Below, piece after piece: positions 41,024-52,066 of a DNA stretch of 57,933 nt; position 1 is the first letter of the stretch; every line of letters starts with the position of its first letter. The stretch is taken from the NCBI GenBank assembly GCA_027575765.1, contig JANBPT010000197.1, forward strand, positions 1 through 57,933, given 5' to 3'. The notes under the pieces are model-generated. The model saw only the letters and a program-made list of their open reading frames with translations, had not been told where the DNA came from and did not search any database. This DNA comes from Tieghemiomyces parasiticus (taxonomy: Eukaryota; Kickxellomycota; Dimargaritomycetes; Dimargaritales; Dimargaritaceae). A program made the position numbers and the translations under genes.

Positions 41024-44000
41024 TCAGATGCTAAGCGGAGGAGTCGGATCGGGGGGCAAGGGGTACTGGGCCGTCTCGCGACGGTCGTGCCCTTTCTCTG
41101 CAGACAGGCGGTCCCACTCGGCCGCACCTCCAGCCTTTTGTGTCTCTTGCTCACGCCGCAAGGTCTCCGTAAAACTGCGCAGAGTGACCGGGGGTCGGTG
41201 CGGAATGACGTTGTCAAGGTTACGGCAGAACATGTAAAGATACTCTGACCGTCGATCGATACCCTGCACCACGCGCTCGACTTCGGCACGGGGTAGGTGG
41301 CGGTACCGCTCCTTGAGCATCCCACCGAGTTGGCGCAGTTCGACACTCTGGCCGACGGGAATTTTCAGTTTGAATACGAGCAGATTCATGATACGCAAGG
41401 CAGCTTCCCAGCAAGCCGGGTGGTCTGGGATTCCCACCAGGAGCTGGCCGAGGTTGGCCAGAGCGTACCGGGACTCAAAATTGATTTGAGCCATAGGTGG
41501 CAAAATTCGCGAAAGCCAGGTGAGAGCGGTTGGAAAGTGGGTGTAGTTACCCTGGTGCGCGTAGAGGGCGAGTTGGTTACAAATTATAGGAATCTCCTCC
41601 TTGGCGAAGGGGAAGGCCGTGTAGACGGCCCCTAGCCGGGCTACAGCTGTCGGCACCGGCGCCGATTTGCCCGCCGTTGGCTTGTTGGCCGGGCTGTGCG
41701 CTCCTTCATCTTCTCCGGGCACCACGGCGTTGGCACTGACGGTAGGGCCCCGGCTGGAGGCGAAGAAGTCAGACGGGAGTTGCGGGTGTGGTGGAGGTTG
41801 GTCCGGCAGGGACTCTGGGGTATGGTCGAGTTGGAGAGCGCCACGGGGTCCGAACTGTCGGACGAAATCGTAAAACATTGGTGTACAGGGCCCCGTGGTC
41901 GTCCAGAATCGGATGATGGCGGCCAGCACCTTGGCGGCCTGGTCGCAGTCGTTTGCCGCATGCAGATGATAGTTAAATACGCGCTCGTAGCGTTGGTACT
42001 CCCAGGGAATCCGGGCGGCCTCGTAGGCCTCGAGTTGTCGGAGGCCCTCGGGCCCGGTCACTTTAGAGGTCAGACAACATGCAAGGTAGAGATCGTGCAT
42101 CGCTATGTGGTCCTCCATGGTATCGAGGGGCACGTTGCGGATGAGTTGCTGGGCGGTGGCGTGGTCCCCAGCCACGACACAGCACTTGAGCAGGGCGATG
42201 CGCAGCACTGGTAGGGTCTCCCCGCCGGGATGCTCCACAGCGAGCTCGGGGCGGATCATAGAGATGGCGTAGTGGGCCCAGTAACCGACCCGCGTCATGC
42301 AGTTGAGAGTAGTCAGATACAGCGCGGGGGTCCGCGGCACACCGAAGATGGACAGACCGCGCCACTGTTGCTGGAGGGCCTTATTGTCACCATTGATCGC
42401 CAGGCCCCAGAAGAAGATGCAAAGCAATTTCTCATCCAGCGGGATCCCGAGGGCATCAAGTTCGGTCCGGTATTGGTAAAACCGCGGGTCGATACGGTCG
42501 AAAGGAATGGGTAGTAGATATGGGGCCTCGAGGTCACGAATACGATTAATAGGGAGGGCGGCGAGGAGCAGCGGTTGGTAAAGTTCGCTGCGGTCGCCCG
42601 ACGGGTTGGCACCCGCAGCCAGCTGCCATATGGCGGCGGCGCGATCACTCCGCTTGGTCTCGCTAAGGACAGCGTGCTGGGAGAGGGCGGCATGCCACAG
42701 GAGGGCCCGGTACGTGGCGTGGTTGGGTGTCACCCCAGCGCGGAGCATGGTAGAGTGGATGGCCAGTACATCCGCATAGGGGAAAACCCGTGGGTGCAGC
42801 TGCTGGCAATACGCTAGACTAGTGATGAGCTCATTGTAGTCCCATACGTCAAAGTGGTAGCCCTCCTGTTTCGCGAGTTCGGTCTGAAGTCGCCCCAACT
42901 TGTCTGGGAGGGCAAGCAGTTGCCGCGGCGGGGTGGACATGAACGGGAATCGGGCGCGGTGCACATCAAATTGCCAGAGACTGAAGGGGAGGGCGGAGGT
43001 GTCGAGGCAGGCGGCGTGGTGGAGGGCGAGTTGAAACCGGCGGGCACTGTGATATTCCCCTGGGGCCGGGGCATTGTCGGGGAAGGTCGCCCGGGCGCTT
43101 TCATAGATGGCCAGACCGGTAGGGAGTTGACCGTACTCGGCAAAGCAGATGGCCAGTGCAGCTGCTGGGTCCAGGGTCGACGGGCGGTCTGTGCGCGGGA
43201 GCCAGTCCCGCTCGTACACAGTGATGGCCTGCCGAAAATTTCCGCAACGGGCCAGCGCAGCTACGTACTCGCCCGTGGCGGCCGCGGAGGGTGCATTAGT
43301 GCCAACTTTCAACATTTTCCAGAGCTCGTGGACGCGGTCGACGTCGTCAGCGTAGCCGTGGTAGCGCAAATCTCCGAGTAGTAGGGCCTCATTACCGGCG
43401 CCTGCCCGCTGCGCATGGCGGTGCCAGGCCTGAAGGATGGGATAAGCGTACACGGCCGCGCGCCGGCGGTGTGGGAGGATCGAAAACTGGGCGCCTAGCA
43501 CACAACTTAGCAGTCGAGTCCAAGTGGCTGGGTGATCGACCCAGTGGACTACTGCCGGGTCCAACCGGAGATCCTCCAACTCACCCCGTTCGGCGAGTCG
43601 GGCGCAGATCGGGCCCAAGTGAGCTAGATCCCGTGACCGAGCTAGGATGGCTAGAATGAGGTCGAGGCCCTGGACAAGGGGATCGGATATGGCGTGCCGT
43701 ATCGCTTTGAGATCAGCCTCCGAAGATGCCGTACTGGCAGGGTCGCCACGCCATGAGGCATAGTGGTGATACATTTGGCGGTAGGTCTTCTGGGCCTGAT
43801 CATATTGGTGGGCGTCTCGGCATGCTGACAGGATCCGTAGGTACATGGCAGTCAGGAGCGGCAGGACCTGCGGGTGGTAGGTGAGAATTCCAGGTTTATC
43901 GCCGTGGGCGTTAATGAAGGCGAGGAACTCGTTAACCAGGTCAAAATGTGGCAGATCGGTCTGCGCAGTCAGGTTTGTCATGGTTTCCAAGGTGGCTTCG

Positions 44001-44469
44001 GCTGCCAAAATGGCCTGCTGAACTAAAGGTGGAGGTTTTGTACTTAATACCCGGTTCAACACGGTCTGTGGTTGGTGCACCCCTCGGCGGGGGGCGGAGA
44101 CAGTGCCTGGTCGGTTGCGAGTGCAGGTATGAATGGCATGATCAAACAACATAGATAAACGTTGGTTAGTATTCAGGGCTAGCACTATTGTCGTTGGTCT
44201 TGGTCTAGCTTGTATAACGAGGTGAAGGAAGATGTTGCAAAACAGCGGGGCTTGAGCCACCCGACTGCAGTCCTAGCGACGGCTCGCTACTTACGATGTG
44301 CTGGTATCGCGCCGCCAGCGCGCACCTGGCCGGATTGACCTATCCGGGCCAGCGTGGTATACTGTCGGCCCCTGAACATGGTGTGGGATGTCGGGGAGAG
44401 GACGACCGAGCGATCGGCTAGAGCCGCCGCCGCGCGCTGGGAGATTCGAGGGAGGCTGATATTGCTCAT
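41024..44469 (-). CDS. Second pentatricopeptide-repeat protein, probably mitochondrial
   Basis: Two exons: 44,295-44,469 and 41,024-44,208, joined by GTAAGT...CAAG with phase kept, 1,119 residues. Exon 1 (MSNISLPRISQRAAAALADR, then HTMFRGRQYTTLARIG) is a convincing mitochondrial presequence, which is why I add it; the second exon alone opens only from an in-intron ATG. Degenerate PPR helical pairs include YLRILSACRDAHQYDQAQKT, GEYVAALARCGNFRQAITVY and DYNELITSLAYCQQLHPRVF. The C-terminal 80 residues are charged. Expected role: organellar RNA binding. It is not closely similar by eye to the 28.7-32.3 kb PPR gene. Individual target unknown. Confidence 0.82.
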
Positions 44470-45178
44470 GATCAGCGGAGGTGGTTTCCTCGCGGAAGAG
44501 GCCGAAGCAGCCCAAAGGGGAAGTTGACGGAAATGTGAAGGGGAAGTAGATGGGGTGGCAAATGGTTCCTGAAGGGACCCACGTCTCGGTCAGGATTCCT
44601 CTACGCTGTTCGACGGTCTCGTGGAGGGGGGCTGTTGAGCCTGCCGTCCTAGGTGGTGAGCGCGGGGTCAGTAGCACGATCATGCTAGCCCATTCGCTAA
44701 TGATCCCAGCAGTTGGGAGAGATCAGGACGGCATTAAATTAATGAAGCGTCACGTGATGATCAATAGATGGATGGGCGATCGCTTTGGTGCACCTAGTAG
44801 GTAGGAGTGCCTAGATAGTGTGATTGAGAGCTGCAGTTGGGTGGGCAACTGCAGCTCTCAGAGACCTCCCGCTCTGTAGCCTCTAACCATCTATGCCTAG
44901 CATTAAACTCGGGCCCTTAACTCGAACTATCAATACTTTTCAAAATATCCTTGCACTCACCCTATCTGCGATACCATTTGATGTACTCTTTTCCGTCTCT
45001 TTGTACTCGTGTACAGTGGGCGAACTGGGTAAATACGACTGTCATAGCCCCCTCCCTTTGTGCATCAATTATGCTCCCAGTTTCATTTTTAAAGCATCGA
45101 TGTTTATCAGTCGGAGCATAGATGGATCAACCTGCACACAAGCGAGTAGTGCCAAGCGATAGGGAAGCGATGTCAATG
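44470..45178. other. Spacer between the second PPR gene and TRM4
   Basis: Upstream of the PPR gene and downstream of TRM4 (both minus). Apart from a perfect inverted repeat at 44,825-44,860 it shows nothing but short unrecognised frames. Confidence 0.55.
44825..44860. repeat. Perfect 15-bp inverted repeat (hairpin)
   Basis: TGAGAGCTGCAGTTG at 44,825-44,839 is followed by a six-base spacer GGTGGG and the exact reverse complement CAACTGCAGCTCTCA at 44,846-44,860. All 15 pairs match. It lies about 355 bases upstream of the PPR gene ATG and about 320 bases past the TRM4 stop. It could form a stem-loop in RNA or bind a dimeric regulator. No U run follows it on either strand. Confidence 0.9.
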
Positions 45179-48100
45179 CTAGACAGTTTTCTCAGCTGCG
45201 GCCGTGGGCTCGGCCTCGGCTTCGACGGTAAAGTTAGGGCCAAACACGCGGGCCTGCAGCGAATCCTTGTCCTTTTTGTTGAGTAAAATATTAAGGGAGC
45301 TAACGCCGCGCCAGATGGGGAACTGCATAGGAGCCACCATGGTATGGCCGACCGGGGCATCGGCGGGATCGAGGGTACCGATACAGCAGCCAAGGTCCAT
45401 ACCGGCGGAGCGTTCACTCAGGGCCGGTGAGAACTTGTCGATACTAACGTGGCCAGCAGCCTCCAAGAGGATACGAAGATCCGAGTGAAGAAGTTTGACC
45501 TTGCGTGCGTCGCCCAAGAACGGGTACACTAGCGGGAGGGCCTCAGAGTGGATGCGGTAGTTGCACGGCGTGTTCTCGATATCGTTGCGACCGAAGCATT
45601 TGATACCGGTGTTGACCACCTGGGCGGGGAGGTGACGTTACGTATAAGGCACGACGGTGATGTGGGTAAGTTAGGGCAGGTTAATTGATGGAGAGATAAA
45701 CGTCGCAAGGCAGTCCGCCTGTTGGTCGTTCTGGAGAAGCCAGGGCGCCTGTCGCCCAGTTCCTAGCTCATTAATGATGAAATCGACTTCACTTACCCGC
45801 ATGCGCTCATTACGCTTGATGCCCATAACCGCCTTGATGTCGCTGGAGACGAGGTACAGGGTGCGCTGCTTGCTGGCTTCCGAACGCACCAGGAACTGGT
45901 CGCGCGGGAACCCCGGGGCCAATTCGAAGAATTTCCTGGGTGAAAGGACGGGGTTGAGGTGTCCACAAAGGTAGAGGCGATGGTCAGAGATTGACGTTCT
46001 GCGGGAGGGGGACGCTGAAAATGCATGACAACAGCTCAGGGGGTTTCCTATGGTGAACCCGCCAGAGAATGGGCCATTTCTTACCAGATACTCTCCACGT
46101 CGGGGTCATCACCACTAACGAAAATAAACGGGTCGTCTTTCAATGGCTTGGCGTCCGGGTGTTCGCTCGTGGTGGTGGGCGGAGCGGGGTCCACTTCGGC
46201 TAACGAGGTTGTAGTACAAGGGAAGAGGCGAGGATTGAGAGTAATAATGGGCGGTTAGTGATGAAATCATCCTGTGCAGCGGGATGCCCCACCGTAACGG
46301 ACAGCTTCCAGGCGGAGAGTGGGTCAGCCAGAAGGTGGATGATCAAATGGATCGGTATTATTACCCTCGTCAGTGTCGAGTTTAACGCGCTTACTCGGCT
46401 GTTCGGTCTCGGTGGGCTCGGGGATAGCCGCCACCGGCTCAGGGGTCACGTCAGCAGGGTTCTCCTGCGGAGTCTTTCGGTCGCGCTTAGACAGGGGACG
46501 AATCTTCTCGAGAACGGCCACAAAGAACCCGCCGGTATTCTGCAATTGTGGGTAGATACGAATGCAGCGCTCGAGGTGGAGGTCGGCGGCGTTAGCGGGG
46601 GGGAACACACTGCACGGGTATTTGTTGTGGCTACGCGCCGTCGTCTCGGTCATAAAGTCGGCGTACTGGTCGACAAATTCGCCGTCCTTACGCATCACCT
46701 TCCACGTGGGCAGCCCCGGACGCCGGATCAGACCCGGTAGCTGGTCGGAAACGTCTACCAGTTGCATAGCGCCCTCAGTGGAGTTGATGAGTTCGGCCAC
46801 CACGGCCTCGTTCTCGATCGGGTTGAACGAACAGGTGGAGTAAACCATCCGGCCCCCGACTTGGAGTAGGACGGCCGCGCGCTGGGCGATCTTGACCTGG
46901 ACCGTGTGCAGACCCAATCCGTCGGCGATCTTCCAATCGTTCCAGATCAGCAGGTTCTTGCGGATGGTACCGTCGCCGCTGCAGGGGACGTCACACAGAA
47001 TGCGGTCAAACCGGGCGGGTTCGCCGTAGGTTGGGTCCTCGGGCTAGTTATCAAGGTACGGGGCAGTCACGGGAAGTGATAAGCCGTCTGATTAGCGATG
47101 AGGTGGGAGACCAGAGTCGAAGCGGGGGGTCAATACGAGCCCTGTGCTGACGTACGGCCAAGCCTTAAGCGATCGGAGGTGGCCACGGCAGTGGTGACTT
47201 ACCTTGGTGGGATACAGGACGTTGGACATTTGCTCGGCGTCCTGGTGAGTCACCAGGAGACAGGGGCTGTGGAGACGCTTGGTCTGGTGGACCAGCATAC
47301 ACGCGCGCTTAAGGTTAGCATCGTTAGCGATGACCAACCCACGGTCTACCGGGCCGTCACTGGCATCTTCGGCGTGCAGAGCCTCTAAGATCTGGGCAGT
47401 CTTGGATCCGGGGGCAGCGCACATATCGATGATACGCTGACCTGGGTGAACGTCGAGCAACAACGGCGGGATCATGCTGACGGTCTCCTGCCGCGAAATG
47501 TTGCCCACTTCGGTCTCGGTAACCAAGAACGTATGGAATTTTTTCAGACTTTCGGACTTCTTGAGGGCGATCCGCGGGACGGTCATCTGCCAGCCAAACC
47601 CGCCCGGGTACCACGGGATAGGCTTGGGAGGCTCGACAAGGACGCCATCTACCTCGGCCGCCTGGATGTAAGGGATAAAATCTCGCTCGATCTGGGCCCG
47701 GAGTTCAAGAGCGTGGCTGCGGTTTCCCGTGATGCGGAAGGCAGTGGGCAGGATCACCTGCAGCTGGGAAAGAAAGGCAGAAAATTCGGTGTCATTATCC
47801 GCACCAAAGAGGTTCTGGGCGCGGTAGTAACGCTCGAACATGGCGTTGCTCTTCTCTGTGACCGTGATGGATTTGTAGTTTCCCTCGGTACCTTGATCGC
47901 GGGGCTAGTAGTCGGGTAAGTTGACAAGGCGGGGGTAAAGATGTCGAGGTAAGGTCAGTCGCGTTAGTGAAAGGCCCGGCCAGTCGATAAAACCAAGGCG
48001 GAAGCTGCAGCCAGCGCAACCGACAGAACTTCACGAGCCTACCGAATACGCTGTCGAGGATTAACTTTACATAGCCGGACACCCTCGTCGGGAACGTTTA

Positions 48101-48180
48101 AGGGTCAGCCATGACATAGAATTCCCTACCTTTCCTTTGCCATTACGGTTCTTTTTCCATTTGTTGAATCGGGCCGTCAT
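45179..48180 (-). CDS. TRM4: tRNA (cytosine-5-) methyltransferase, Trm4/NSUN2
   Basis: Installs 5-methylcytosine at several tRNA positions in the nucleus. Six exons: 48,130-48,180; 47,203-47,904; 46,365-47,043; 46,085-46,199; 45,797-45,935; 45,179-45,619, with phases 0/0/1/2/0 all consistent, 708 residues (yeast protein about 680). The N-terminus FNKWKKNRNGKGK is basic. Rossmann SAM-binding motif: DVHPGQRIIDMCAAPGSKT. Motif IV CDVPCSGDGT carries the second cysteine and motif VI MVYSTCSFNPIENEAVV the catalytic cysteine. The PUA-like tail (FFELAPGFPRDQFLV, then VVNTGIKCFGRND) completes it. Nothing is missing. Confidence 0.95.
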
Positions 48181-48869
48181 GGTTGTAACTGGCCGGTGGG
48201 GAGTTGAATGGCTAGTATTGCGTAAGGTAGGAATGGGGGGAACTATGAGACAAACGTCACGTCGAATGGGTAACGCGAATGAGGTGACGGCCGACCAGCC
48301 TATTCGCAGCATGTAATGTGGTGTTGGTGGAGGTGGGGCGGAAGCGATGCGGCACGCTTTGCGGATCTGAAAAAAAATAATCACTTTGATAGGCCGGAGA
48401 GGTGGTAGCCCAACCCAGACAGACGCGGCCCCCATTATCCGAAACGTCCAATTCGAGTTACAACCTATCCTGTTCTCCAACTCTCAACGGGTTGGACCTG
48501 TCAAGTGCCCACCGAAACAGCTAACAAGCCCTAACCGCCGAGTCAAAATAGGATGAGCAGTGTAATGCTACAGAGGGCCCGGTAACCACAACGAATCACA
48601 GCATCGGAGATGTCAGTCTCCTCTACAATAGATACTAAGGTTAAAAACTCTGATTGGGTACCTTATCCAACATACGCTGGCTCCAATACTTACTCGTCCT
48701 TGTCTAATGCAGCCAAATATCGGCGTTCACCCGCTGGTCTTCGGATACATGCGCCTTTACCATGATTGTTGCCTGACACTAAGATTAAATGTAACCACAT
48801 TGTAAACAAAGGCCTATCCCGCTTATTCTAATTATTAATGATTTACATTAAAACCTCCATTTTGTGAGG
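48181..48869. other. Spacer upstream of TRM4
   Basis: TRM4 promoter side and 5' flank of the tRNA gene. Short overlapping minus-strand frames continue for about 300 bases beyond the TRM4 ATG but have no family similarity. Nothing else seen. Confidence 0.5.
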
Positions 48870-48943
48870 GGTCCAATGGCCAAATTGGATAAGGCACCTG
48901 ACTACGGATCAGGAGATTGCAGGTTCGAGTCCTGCTTGGATCG
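48870..48943 (+). tRNA. tRNA-Arg (anticodon ACG)
   Basis: All arms fold. The acceptor stem GGTCCAA pairs with TTGGATC (one G-T). The D arm is GCC...GGC. The anticodon stem CCTGA/TCAGG encloses loop CTACGGA with anticodon ACG at positions 34-36. The T arm GCAGG-TTCGAGT-CCTGC is perfect. Discriminator base is G. There is no intron and CCA is not encoded. ACG becomes ICG after deamination and reads CGU, CGC and CGA codons. Confidence 0.96.
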
Positions 48944-48951
48944 TTTTTTTT
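48944..48951 (+). terminator. RNA polymerase III terminator
   Basis: A run of eight or more T residues begins directly after the tRNA discriminator base, the standard Pol III stop signal. Confidence 0.9.
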
Positions 48952-50335
48952 TAAATCTTGTCCCCGCTATAAGATGGAAATGCCCGTTTAAGTATATTTT
49001 CCACCGGGATTTTATACCTGATAGGTAAGAACCTTCTCGCAAAGTCCGTACACGGAATAGACGACAAGTATAATAGGTATATGGTATCCATATGACCTCA
49101 TAACGACGACTAAGCCCATTTAATTCCACACAGCGGACAACTCGAACCGCAGGAACTTCCAAGCCACCAGCATCCAAGGCTCTACATAAACGTCCAGGCA
49201 ACCACACAATGGCTATTCAAACCCATGTGGCATAGCGACCGCTACGGCCCTTCTCCATTTAGTCACCTACTCTATGTACCGCTTGATCTATAGCACTCCC
49301 ATCTCTCACTCTATGCTTATCGCACTCTTCACGTCCCTGCCCACCCCAGATCGTTCGTTAGGGCTTCTGAGCCACTTAACGCCTTGGAACCGGCCCTACG
49401 CCAACAATAAGGCCGCTACGACCCCCACGCTCGCTAATCACTATTTAACAGCATCAAAGTATCCTTAGCGACCGTCTAAATCCTTTTAAGTGGTAAAGCG
49501 TAGTGGCGGGATATCTTTACTACGAGACTACAATGGCAGTAATGGACATCTGGATTACAGATATAATTGCGGATTTCAGACCTGCTTTTATCGCTGTTAA
49601 ATCCACGTTTACCGCTGCCCCTTGACTATGATATTTCATACAGATAGGGAGGTTGTGATGGCGTCTACGGTGGCTAATGAAGAGATGAGTTGACTTAATA
49701 GCCGGGTCTATCGGAAGCTAATTGCTGAAAAGCATTGAAGGGAGAGAAGGTAAGCTAGCGGATCCACGAAGGCTATGCCTCAGCCGGTCTTGTATGTCTG
49801 GAGGCGCTTTGTCCCACCGCACCGGACGGTAGCCAAGGATCTCTGTTCCTAGTTTGGAGAATTGGTCCTCAAGGAGAACGGCGGAATTGTTAAACGTGAG
49901 GGGTGTGAGAGACCGTAGAAGTGTGTGGGGGACGATTGGTGAGAGTAAAAGGGCTACATGACGTCTAACCGTCTTCCAAGCACCTGGGGTCCTGGTAATC
50001 GGACCTCTGACCTAATGACATAGGCTCAGTCTGGGGTGCTCGCCCAGACACCCACTTATGTCGCAATTGTCAGATACGGTCGGAGCGATTGATCATTACG
50101 TATCAAGTACACGTACATGGAACCACCAGGGGCTGACAGTTTTAAGAAAGTCACTCTAGTCACCTGCGGGTGTGCCATTTGATTAGCATGTTTACTCCTC
50201 TAAAAACCAGCATCACTGAGCAGCTATATTCCGCTTTCAAGTTAACTTCCATTTATTAACTATGCATACAGAATAAAGGGCAAAGATTGGTCTAGCATAA
50301 CTAGATACAGCGACGTAGCCGCCGGTGAATAGAGT
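48952..50335. other. Gene-free region between the tRNA and the ABHD hydrolase
   Basis: About 1.4 kb with no recognisable gene, RNA or repeat. Only scattered short frames (under 105 codons) are present. Confidence 0.5.
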
Positions 50336-52066
50336 TTACAAGTCCAGAACATGGTCTGCACTGACCCGGTCTCCGCTGATGGCCAACTCCTTGAGTACGT
50401 AGGCGTTAAAATCCTCTGGATTCTCGACCATGAGGTTGTGACCGGCGTTGTCGATATGGACAATCCGAGTGGGTACAGGCATTTGGCGAGAGGCAGCCTC
50501 GGCGCCACGGTAGTCCATCCAGTCGTTCACGCCGTACATGAAAACAGTGGGCACGCGCAGGGTAGTAAGACGCGGGACGAGCGGGAGGCGGGGAAAGACG
50601 AACGGATAGGTCAGGATGGTGAGAGAATATTCACCGGACCCCGGCCGGCTGGCCAAGTGGTAGAGGTAGTCCGATAGGGCATTGCGTTCGGGCAACGGCA
50701 GGTACTCGTAGCGACCAATGTACTGGTTGACCAGCATGGACCCGAGTGGCCCACCCCTACGAACGATCCACTGCGGGGAGTAGTGTGACCGCCAGACCAT
50801 GGCCAATAGCTTGAGGACCAACTGGCGGTTATTTATAAATAATCGGGGCTGTCGGCGGTGCTCCGGAGTGCCCGCTTTCCAGACTCGCTCGTCGCCACCG
50901 TCCGCGGCAGCCGGCTGTGACGGACCAGTAGTCGGGTCTGTGGTGTCAGACTTCGCCGTCGGTTCGGCCGGAGGCAGGTCTACCCCAGCATACTCCTCAG
51001 CCTGTTGGGCAATAGTCTCCTGTACTTCCTGAGGTGGCAGGCTGGCGTAATTCGGATTGGCTAGTTCAACCTCGGTACCAGGTACCCATCCGGTGGCCCG
51101 CGGCCGGTCGGCTCCGAATCCCGGAAAAAAGTCCGTGGCCTTTCCCTCCATCATCTGGCGAACCCAGGGTATGAACCCCTTGGGTGGCTCGGCTACGCCC
51201 AAAGGTGAGACTAGGAAGAGCTTCTCAACATGGTCCGGATAGTGAAGACCATAGAGGGCGGCCATGTATCCGCCGAAGCTGTGGCCCAGTAGCACCATCT
51301 TCTCGATGCCCATGGTGACGCGCCAGCGATCTAGGGCCTCAATGAAGAATGCCTCGGTTTGGTGGATGGTGGCCGGGTCGTCGGGGTGTGTCCGGGCCGC
51401 TTTCAGCCAGGGCAGGTCGTTCGGTCGGGCGCTGAGACCCATGCCGAGCCAGTCGATACCGTAGACGCGTCGGCCGCTGCGTATGGCTAGGGATTCGTAG
51501 TTGCGGAAAAAAATGCCAATACCGGTACCGAAACCGTGACCCATGACGAGCGGTGCGGCTTCCTGGCCGTCAGTCGTGGTGGTGTAAATGCCGTCCTCTC
51601 GCTCGAGGGCCACAGTGCGGAGGAATAGGCCGTTGCCAATGTCGATGTTTCCCACTCGGGCAACCCAACCGGAAGGAGAGACCGGTGTCTGCGAGGGGCT
51701 GCTGGTGGCTGACACGGCGCTGGCATTGCTAGAAGTGGTGCTGGCACGGCATTGAGTATTCTTGTTTACCGCAGTGTGTCCCCCACTGAAGGGCGAGAGA
51801 CGATTCCACACGTGCGATACTAAGCCTGTAGCCTTACCACCGCACACATTGCTGCCGTCCCGGGAAATCGGGGCCGTAGGTGACTCGAGCGGCTCGTCGG
51901 GGCAAAAGAAGGAGATGTTGGAGAGCAGCTGGTGCTCAGCGTAGTGGGCCTTGAACTCGGTGGAGGGCCAACGGCCGGGCAACGTGGTGAGGTAGTGGCG
52001 GAACGGGATGGGCGGCTGGGCAATGGCGCTTCCGCCTGTCGTGGTAGCCGGGTCTGCGGTGGTCAT
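50336..52066 (-). CDS. Alpha/beta hydrolase, ABHD4/5-CLD1-ICT1 type
   Basis: Single exon of 576 residues. Family members hydrolyse or transacylate phospholipids: yeast Cld1 deacylates cardiolipin in mitochondria, Ict1 and ABHD5 act on lysophosphatidic acid or lipid droplets. Seen: the family N-terminal segment (FRHYLTTLPGRWPSTEFKAH), a lid region, oxyanion region LVMGHGFGTGIGIF, nucleophile elbow GHSFGG with Ser263, Asp514 in GVNDWMDYRG and His543 in NAGHNLMVENPEDF. The HX4D motif typical of the acyltransferase branch reads HNLMVE here, with Glu in the Asp position. Two low-complexity insertions (about 95-135 and 380-420) lengthen it. I cannot choose between a Cld1-like and an Ict1-like role. 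Confidence 0.87.
   Translation of the reverse strand: MTTADPATTTGGSAIAQPPIPFRHYLTTLPGRWPSTEFKAHYAEHQLLSNISFFCPDEPLESPTAPISRDGSNVCGGKATGLVSHVWNRLSPFSGGHTAVNKNTQCRASTTSSNASAVSATSSPSQTPVSPSGWVARVGNIDIGNGLFLRTVALEREDGIYTTTTDGQEAAPLVMGHGFGTGIGIFFRNYESLAIRSGRRVYGIDWLGMGLSARPNDLPWLKAARTHPDDPATIHQTEAFFIEALDRWRVTMGIEKMVLLGHSFGGYMAALYGLHYPDHVEKLFLVSPLGVAEPPKGFIPWVRQMMEGKATDFFPGFGADRPRATGWVPGTEVELANPNYASLPPQEVQETIAQQAEEYAGVDLPPAEPTAKSDTTDPTTGPSQPAAADGGDERVWKAGTPEHRRQPRLFINNRQLVLKLLAMVWRSHYSPQWIVRRGGPLGSMLVNQYIGRYEYLPLPERNALSDYLYHLASRPGSGEYSLTILTYPFVFPRLPLVPRLTTLRVPTVFMYGVNDWMDYRGAEAASRQMPVPTRIVHIDNAGHNLMVENPEDFNAYVLKELAISGDRVSADHVLDL

Noticed and set aside
42854..43381. 175-codon plus-strand frame
   Set aside because: Antisense to the second PPR gene, no recognisable motif.
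46258..46740. 160-codon plus-strand frame
   Set aside because: Antisense to TRM4 exon 3, no recognisable motif.
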